From the NCBI GenBank assembly GCA_037039685.1, contig JAWNGF010000002.1, positions 2,046,001 to 2,110,000 on the forward strand: a stretch of DNA of 64,000 nucleotides, given 5' to 3'. Source of the DNA: Ceratobasidium sp. AG-K (Eukaryota; Basidiomycota; Agaricomycetes; Cantharellales; Ceratobasidiaceae). The notes under the pieces were generated by a model. The model saw nothing but the letters and a program-made list of their open reading frames with translations. It did no database searches and was not told the DNA's origin. Each line of letters starts with the position of its first letter. Within the stretch, counting starts at the first letter, position 1. Of this stretch, positions 58,495-64,000 are shown in pieces. Made by a program: the position numbers and the translations under genes.

Positions 58495-60466
58495 TTAAGA
58501 ACTCGAGACCTCAACCATGGTGTTAGCGGTGTTGTCACGGTAGGCCTTGAGCAGAGGCACAAGGCTTGTGCCCCCGGTCCCACGAACCGGTACACTCTCT
58601 ACCTCTGCGTCCTTGACAAGGACCTTGCTACGAGCGGGATGAATCACATAAAGGGTAACAATTTTGATGTGAGTGTCGCGGAATCGCTTGATCGCCCACA
58701 CGCAATCATTGTATGCACGTCGAACTCGGGAATCCAGGCACTCGTTGACGTATGGGCGGATGTTTGAATGAGCTAGGTGGAGGAGGAACTTTTGATGGTT
58801 TCCAGGAATGTACTTGCGCATACGGACGATAAATGATGTGTCCAACTCGGGCTGTGGTCCTAGCTTGGGAACTTGGCCATTCGACAAGGCCTGGGAAACA
58901 GCGTGGAGCTGTGGCGAGCGGGGAGGCGTAGGGAGATCTGGATGAGAAATCGAGGCACAAGTAGTAGGCTTCGGCGAGAGCGCGATGACGAGGTCGGCCG
59001 CCTCGACCGGGGGTGTTGGGTATGGTGCTTCCTCGAGCAAGAAAGCACGCAACTCTTCCGACATCTCAGCGGTAGACGATGGTAGAGAGTTCCCAGATAT
59101 GGGGCAAGTAGACGTGGAGTCCTGAGTTATGGGTGAAGAGGCTGGACACACACCGTGAGGCGGCGCGGGTGTATGGGGGTCATAGGAGGGATGCACACGC
59201 ATGCCGGTGCAAGTGGAAGAGTACCGATCATCCTTTTGAGGGTGACCAATTCCAAGAAAGACTAAAGCTACGGATCAGTGATCTGAAACGAGATTGAGAC
59301 TGAGGAGCTCTACCATCAAACGCGTGCATGAGAGCGGCTTGGCCAGCGGATGGGCCCGAGCACTGAAACTCTACCCCTTCACCGTCAACCCCCTCATAAA
59401 GCCATTTGGGCGATCCATGGCCTTGGTCTGTACCGCGAATCCACTGGCGAGGTGGATTGGTTCAGCATACGCCTCCAAGATATGAACGTTCGAGACCGCT
59501 ACTTACCGGACGGAATACCCAGTAGAAAAACTGGTAACCACACGCATCCCGAACAGCCCAAAGAATCTTGTTCAGGTCGTCAATCACAAGAGCCAATCGT
59601 GCGAGCGCAGCCTGGAGACGGGAGTCGTTAACTGGTCCTTCTTGATTAGCCATGGAAATAACATCTCCCATGAGTTGAATCGCCTCAAAACCACGAACTT
59701 CGATTCGGGCAGAAGTCAGGAAGAAATGCTCCTCCTGGTAGTCTTTTGTGAACAAGTCGCGAATGCGGATGTTATCAACGGTAAGAGGCTTGCTAGGGTC
59801 GTCAAGGTAAAAGTTCCATAACACGCAGTCGGCATACGTGAGCTAAAAGACAACTTATGAGCCGCATGTATGCGTCAACCAATGGCGGCTTACGATGGGA
59901 GCAATGTCAAGGTGTCGCGATATATCCACGAACGGGATAGCGAGACTGCGTGGAACACGGATCGGCGTCGAGTCTGTTTCGGCGCGAGGAGGAAGTGACT
60001 GAACATAGAACTGGACGAGGAACGCCAGCACATGGTGAGCACGTTGAGACGCTCTCAAGTTGCTCGTGATCGAGTCGATGGAAATTGTGGGCATCTAATC
60101 GGGAGTTAGCGTTGAAACCCTCAAGTACAACATGGTACGTACGTCCTGGATCCTCTGACGCCACTGCAAGCTCTGAACCTTTTCCTCCTCGGTCGGTGGC
60201 GGATCATCGGAATCTCCTGGGCGCTTCAGAATGACCATAGCATGCTGAAGCGCATTCTCCCACTGGTTGAACAACGGTGGAAGGCGGGAAAGTGGCACCT
60301 GGGGGGGAAGGAAACCAGTGGAGGGATCGAGGCCAAATTCTGCACTCGCGAGCGCTGTCATGTCGGGAGAGCCCTCTGGGAGCGGGACGCAGTCGTTGGC
60401 AGACGTCGTCAGAGAGGGCTTAGGGGAAATCCCCACGAGATCGAAGAGTTTGATCAGTGAGTTCAT
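58495..60466 (-). CDS. Indoleamine 2,3-dioxygenase
   Basis: ATG 60466 (MNSLIKLFDLVGISPKPSLT), stop TAA 58495-58497. Family blocks in order: FGLDPSTGFLPPQVPLSRLP, WENALQHAMVILK, LAFLVQFYVQSLPP, VPRSLAIPFVDISRHLDIAP, YADCVLWNFYLDD, FFLTSARIEVRGFEAIQLMG, LWAVRDACGYQFFYWVFRP, FQCSGPSAGQAALMHAFD, FLGIGHPQKDDRYSS, then FIVRMRKYIPGNHQKFLLHL with the likely haem-proximal His in GNHQKF, and RGTGGTSLVPLLKAYRDNT. It opens the indole ring of tryptophan, the first step toward kynurenine and NAD. A Ser/Pro-rich insertion of about 90 residues sits just before the haem-His block. Confidence 0.93.
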
Positions 60467-61079
60467 CACGATGAGAGCGACCGAGAGGATGCCAATCAAC
60501 GAACGTCGAGCGCAGGCATTTAAGACTGTGAGTGGCCACTTAACGTGCTAAAGACTGAGACAATGAGACAAGGCTCGCCGAGCCACGCTAACCAGAGTGG
60601 TACTCATAATCAGAGAGTAATAGAATACTATTGTTCGTAGGATGCCACAACGGTAGCACGGTCCATGGCCGGTGAGTTTAGTAGCGTATATTTCAAAAAT
60701 GAGACTAAGAAGCCGCCAAAGGTCCAAGTGCCGCCCAATAGACAATGGAATTCCTCATGTAGTTGATCGTCTAATTCACTCCTATTACGGCGGCAATGAA
60801 TCGGTTTCACTTAATACACTGACACTTATTCATGTATTTGAGACAAGAGATGCCTTTCTGGTGGGAGAGCCAAGACACTAACATCGTTGAATGCGTATTA
60901 CAATATCTAATCCAATATCTTGCCCCGGCAGACGCAATCATTGTTAATCGGCCAATGGTTCAAGCATAAAGAGGAGAATAGCGCGCGATAGTCTGGTTTG
61001 CAAGGCACCAAGGTCCAAGCCAGCTACAACAAGAGCCTAGCTAGTATGCTGATCGCGGGAAGCCCCTATTGTCGCGCAT
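60467..61079. other. Intergenic region
   Basis: About 610 bases between the IDO start and the LYR gene stop, both on the minus strand. No recognisable open frame. It should hold the IDO promoter. Confidence 0.45.
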
Positions 61080-61594
61080 TCATTTAGGCACACTTGGATC
61101 AAAATTAGGATCAAGTAATGGTGCCGATGAATAGGAACGCTTGAGATGCCGATATTTACTGAGAGAATAGAGTGCCAGTGTTTCTGTAAAATCAGACCCC
61201 TGAGTACTACACTCATTCTCGACTAGCTCGCGTACCTCTCTTGACATGTTCTGCAAGGTCCAACATCCGATCAATGGCTTCCGGATCAGTTAGCTTTGCG
61301 TTTTCTAGACTAATCCTCAGCGTAACCCGGATTCAAGAGGCGCGAATACATTACTTTCATACGCACGACGTAGTCTCCCATTGAAATTATATCTTTAAAG
61401 ATATTGATGCACACCATTAATGATATGAGAAAAACAGTAAGACCAAGAGCTTACGAGGGGTCTGGATAATCACGCCCCAATCGGTGCAACTAACCAAGGT
61501 CATCTTTAGATATATAGTCAACTTACCCAAGTGCCGATGAACCTACCTCTTTGTAGAGTCTGATCGCGCGGAGTCGCTGCGATTGACTGGCCAT
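61080..61594 (-). CDS. LYR-motif protein, LYRM5/ETFRF1-like
   Basis: Five small exons join in frame: 61594-61547, 61489-61455, 61392-61355, 61304-61236 and 61183-61080, giving 97 residues. The N-terminus has the LYR tripeptide variant in LRAIRLYKE, then LHRLGRDYPDP, YNFNGRLRRAYEKN, LTDPEAIDRMLDLAEHVKRE, and TLALYSLSKYRHLKRSY. The LGRDYP and ALYSL-KYR-LKR blocks match LYRM5, the mitochondrial factor that acts on electron-transferring flavoprotein through the acyl carrier protein. Length fits the family. The gene is divergent from SLX9, with 209 bases between the start codons. Confidence 0.88.
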
Positions 61595-61803
61595 CGCAAT
61601 TTCAACGCAACTCAAATACAGTTCAAGGCAATGGCAAGCCTGACACCACACAGTCTGACCGCAAAGTCGAGGAATGACGTACCTGACGTGTGTGGGCCAC
61701 GTGACTGAGTGATTGTCAACGACGAACCAACCGAGCAGCATTTTAATAATAGGCCAGAATCTGTGGGCTTTCCGACGTACAATTACCTACAGCATATACA
61801 GCC

Positions 61804-62642
61804 ATGGTGAGTGCCACCAACCAGAATACACGTGCGTATACTCAGATTTGGCCAGCCAAAAGATCGGAGACATAAACTATCGCAGGGGCACCTACCGTCT
61901 GCTAAGACTGCTTCACGTACCTTTGCTGTCCCAGACTCAGAAACGGAAAAGCTCGACCAAGGGAGTGATATGTTGAACGTGCCGGTGAGGATTTGTGTTT
62001 AATTCAATTGGGCACTCAATGATATACTGAGTTTGTGTTTAGGCCAACGATTTACTGCGAGCAGCCGGAGGGCCAACATTGCAACCCAAAGCTCCGACAC
62101 ATACTCCCACGAAAAAGGAAAAGCAACAACTAAAGCATGAGCGTCTCCTACAACGTACGTATTTCTAGGGATTCGGCACATGGCTACTCGATTAACGGGC
62201 GGCTATCAGGCCTGGCCTTGGGTACATCACCGTATTCCAAGTCCCACAATCGAAGGTTGAAGCGAAAGGGGAAAGCGGCATTATCCACAGACATGCAGTC
62301 GGTTCAAAAGGCACTGGACACTCTCGCCGAGGGTCTCTTCCCGTCGAAGGCCCAACCCGGGTCGCAAACAGATGTTTCGGGTCGCCCAGTCAAACAACCA
62401 ACGCCTGGGCTAATTGGGGAAGGAAAGGGTGTTACGTTGTCGAAGGGACAGCGCAAAAAAGCGCTGTAAGCAAAGACCTATGGTAGTCACGCTATATGCT
62501 AATATTGAGGTGTAGGGAGCTTGAGCGCCTGCGGCAATCGGCTATAATACAAAGCACAGAGTACCGGAAGAACCCGTTTGACACAATCCGCAAGCATGCT
62601 CAAAACTCTTTGCTTTCGCATGAAGGTTCGGAAAAGTCGTGA
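61804..62642 (+). CDS. SLX9: Ribosome biogenesis protein SLX9
   Basis: Exons 61804-61806, 61856-61984, 62043-62154, 62210-62465 and 62516-62642 give 208 residues. The first coding exon is only the ATG; the next begins PKDRRHKLSQGHLPSAKTAS, as in SLX9 proteins. Then comes LRAAGGPTLQP, TPTKKEKQQLKHERLLQRLA, TSPYSKSHNRRLKRKGK, ALDTLAEGLFPSK and a C-terminus with LSKGQRKKALELERLRQSAI and FDTIRKHAQNSL. Slx9 is a nucleolar factor for 18S rRNA maturation and 40S export. The split start codon is unusual but the frame and homology support it. Confidence 0.88.
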
Positions 62643-62962
62643 ACAGTTGGGGTGTTCTGTCGGTGGCGTGGTGGCGACGTCTTGTGGGAAATTTGTATAT
62701 GTAACATTACTTTTTATATCTGTACATTATGGGTTGTGAGCTGGCCACCAGTCCCACGAGTTTAAAATTGCACGCGAGGCCGATATTTTAAATAAATGTA
62801 AATATACAGCGTAATCACCGTTGCTCCTATTGGCTAGAATTGTATCCGACCCGGTACACTCCGGGATGACCCTTGAGTTCCCGTGCATCATAACTTGAGT
62901 TTTCTCAGCGCCAGGTCTTCCCACTCTCTCAACCACCTCTCTCCACTTGTAATTTCTTCAAA
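62643..62962. other. Intergenic region upstream of cytochrome c
   Basis: About 320 bases containing the SLX9 trailer and the cytochrome c promoter and leader. No gene. Confidence 0.45.
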
Positions 62963-63400
62963 ATGGGTTTCTCTGCAGGTGATGCTTCCAAGGGTGCCGG
63001 CCTCTTCAAGACTCGCTGCGCTCAATGCCATACCGTCGAGGCTGGTGGACCCCACAAGGTCGGACCCAACCTGCACGGTGCGTTGTATGCTGTCCGTTCC
63101 TGTATTCTTTGCTTACGCCTGTTGCCCCTTAGGTGTATTTGGTCGCAAGACCGGCCAGGCAGATGGGTTCTCGTACACTGCTGCCAACGTCAACAAGGGC
63201 ATTACCTGGGATGAGAACACTATGTTCGAGTACCTCGAGAACCCCAAGAAATACATTCCTGGTACTAAAATGGCGTTCGCGGGTCTTAAGAAGGACAAGG
63301 ACCGGAACGACCTCATCACTTATCTCAAAGCGGCGAGTATTGTATTTTGCTGACGATGTCGTCATTACTGATAGTGATATTACAGGAGACCTCCAAGTAG
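62963..63400 (+). CDS. CYC1: Cytochrome c
   Basis: Exons 62963-63077, 63133-63332 and 63386-63400 give 109 residues. [20 protein letters not shown] leads into the haem motif CAQCH. Then [70 protein letters not shown] follow, the haem Met being in TKMAF. The second intron has a GC donor (gcgagt at 63333) with a normal AG; using it gives the expected end KAETSK. Without it the protein would end early at a TGA near 63,350. Intermembrane-space electron carrier between complexes III and IV. Confidence 0.95.
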
Positions 63401-63652
63401 ACATCATTGTATATCATCACATCATTCTGTAGTCACCTACCTACCTGTAATCCATCCCCGTCTTTCTTGATCCCGCTCCCCACTCCATAAAACTCTGTTC
63501 GAGTATCCTTGCATTTATTATGATAATATAGGAACATAGAGCGCAGAACAGCATGAAAAGCGGTCAAGTGAACCAGCTGGCTATTTTTACTTTCCGAGCC
63601 ACGACCTCTCATGTTTGAACAGCGTATCATAAATTAAGACGCAACAATACTC
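63401..63652. other. Convergent intergenic gap
   Basis: About 250 bases of AT-rich sequence between the 3' ends of cytochrome c (+) and the TFIIF beta gene (-). Nothing recognised. Confidence 0.45.
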
Positions 63653-64000
63653 TCATACAACTTCTTCCATCTCGAAGTCATCTTCATCTTCGTCAGAGTC
63701 GGGCGTGATCGTCGAGGGACCAGGCGCCGGTGCAGCATCAGGAGGGGGAAGCCCAAACTGTTGAGCATACGATGCTTGCAGTGACCACGTGTTTGTATGC
63801 GGTCCGGACTAACGAAATAAGAAACCTATAAACTAATCCCAGATGACATCATCCTCACCTTGTGTAGGACTGCTATTTCTTCAAGAGTCTCCTTGAGATA
63901 GTCAATAGGTTGTTTTGTTCGCTCCCTCAGAACCTTCATAGTCCAATGCGACTGAACCAAGAAGAGCTTGAATAACATGTCGAGAAGCTCGTTTTTGGGA
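63653..64000 (-). CDS. TFG2: TFIIF small (beta) subunit, C-terminal part (5' end outside window)
   Basis: Two exons visible: from the window edge to 63859, and 63808-63653 with stop TGA. The first encodes NELLDMLFKLFLVQSHWTMK, LRERTKQPIDYLKETLEEIA and VLHK: the winged-helix DNA-binding end of the TFIIF beta subunit. The second gives GPHTNTWSLQASYAQQFGL, then a Pro/Ala stretch and an acidic tail rich in Asp and Glu. This subunit works with RNA polymerase II in initiation. The N-terminal part lies beyond the window. Confidence 0.9.

Noticed and set aside
1..64000. CRISPR arrays, bacterial operons, rRNA genes
   Set aside because: None seen. The gene structure is eukaryotic throughout, with spliceosomal introns.

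Overview
The window is nuclear DNA of a filamentous basidiomycete, most likely an Agaricomycete. Genes are broken by many short introns of about 45-70 bases with GTRNGT donors and YAG acceptors, intergenic gaps are short, and the gene content is typical of mushroom-forming fungi and their relatives. The style and the repertoire recall Ceratobasidiaceae such as Rhizoctonia, but that placement is an inference. Exon chains were joined by hand from splice signals and reading frame. Internal exon edges are therefore less certain than family assignments.

Layout. 1-6.1 kb: two tandem half-size ABC transporter genes, the first cut by the window edge. 6.4-9.8 kb (-): a membrane-anchored Kelch protein. 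10.2-11.6 kb (-): a Gfo/Idh/MocA oxidoreductase. 12.2-13.6 kb (-): a Gly/Met-rich RRM protein. 14.2-15.0 kb (+): a Pali/SUR7-like membrane protein. 15.3-17.3 kb (-): an ARP10-like actin-related protein. 18.4-20.2 kb (+): a DUF3445 protein (haem-dependent oxidative N-demethylase family). 20.8-24.5 kb and 35.9-38.4 kb: five members of one unrecognised small-protein family, here called copies A-E. 25.6-28.1 kb (-): a Crz1-like C2H2 factor. 29.5-31.5 kb (+): an FHA-domain protein kinase. 31.9-35.5 kb (+): a Tps3/Tsl1-like trehalose synthase subunit. 39.0-41.7 kb (+): mitochondrial ABC transporter ATM1. 41.8-43.8 kb (-): an SV2-like MFS transporter. 44.5-46.1 kb (+): glycine cleavage T protein. 46.4 kb (-): an intron-containing tRNA-Ala. 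48-50.6 kb (+): two near-identical secreted cupredoxins. 51.9-55.2 kb (+): a low-complexity protein of unknown function. 55.4-57.3 kb (-): a Git3/cAMP-receptor-like GPCR. 58.5-60.5 kb (-): indoleamine 2,3-dioxygenase. 61.1-61.6 kb (-): an LYR-motif protein. 61.8-62.6 kb (+): SLX9. 63.0-63.4 kb (+): cytochrome c. 63.7 kb to the edge (-): the C-terminus of TFIIF beta.

Most genes are unlinked housekeeping functions; there is no clear biosynthetic cluster. The unusual part is the A-E family. It forms divergent pairs that share long conserved upstream DNA. The D/E pair is a palindrome with two nearly identical arms of about 1.2 kb around a spacer of about 178 bases, and it looks like an inverted duplicate of the A/B pair homogenised by gene conversion. 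Other points of interest are recent tandem duplication (ABC pair, cupredoxin pair with decayed flanking relics), a GC-AG intron in cytochrome c, a first coding exon in SLX9 that is only the ATG, and a repeat-bearing intron of about 650 bases in the unknown gene at 52-55 kb.
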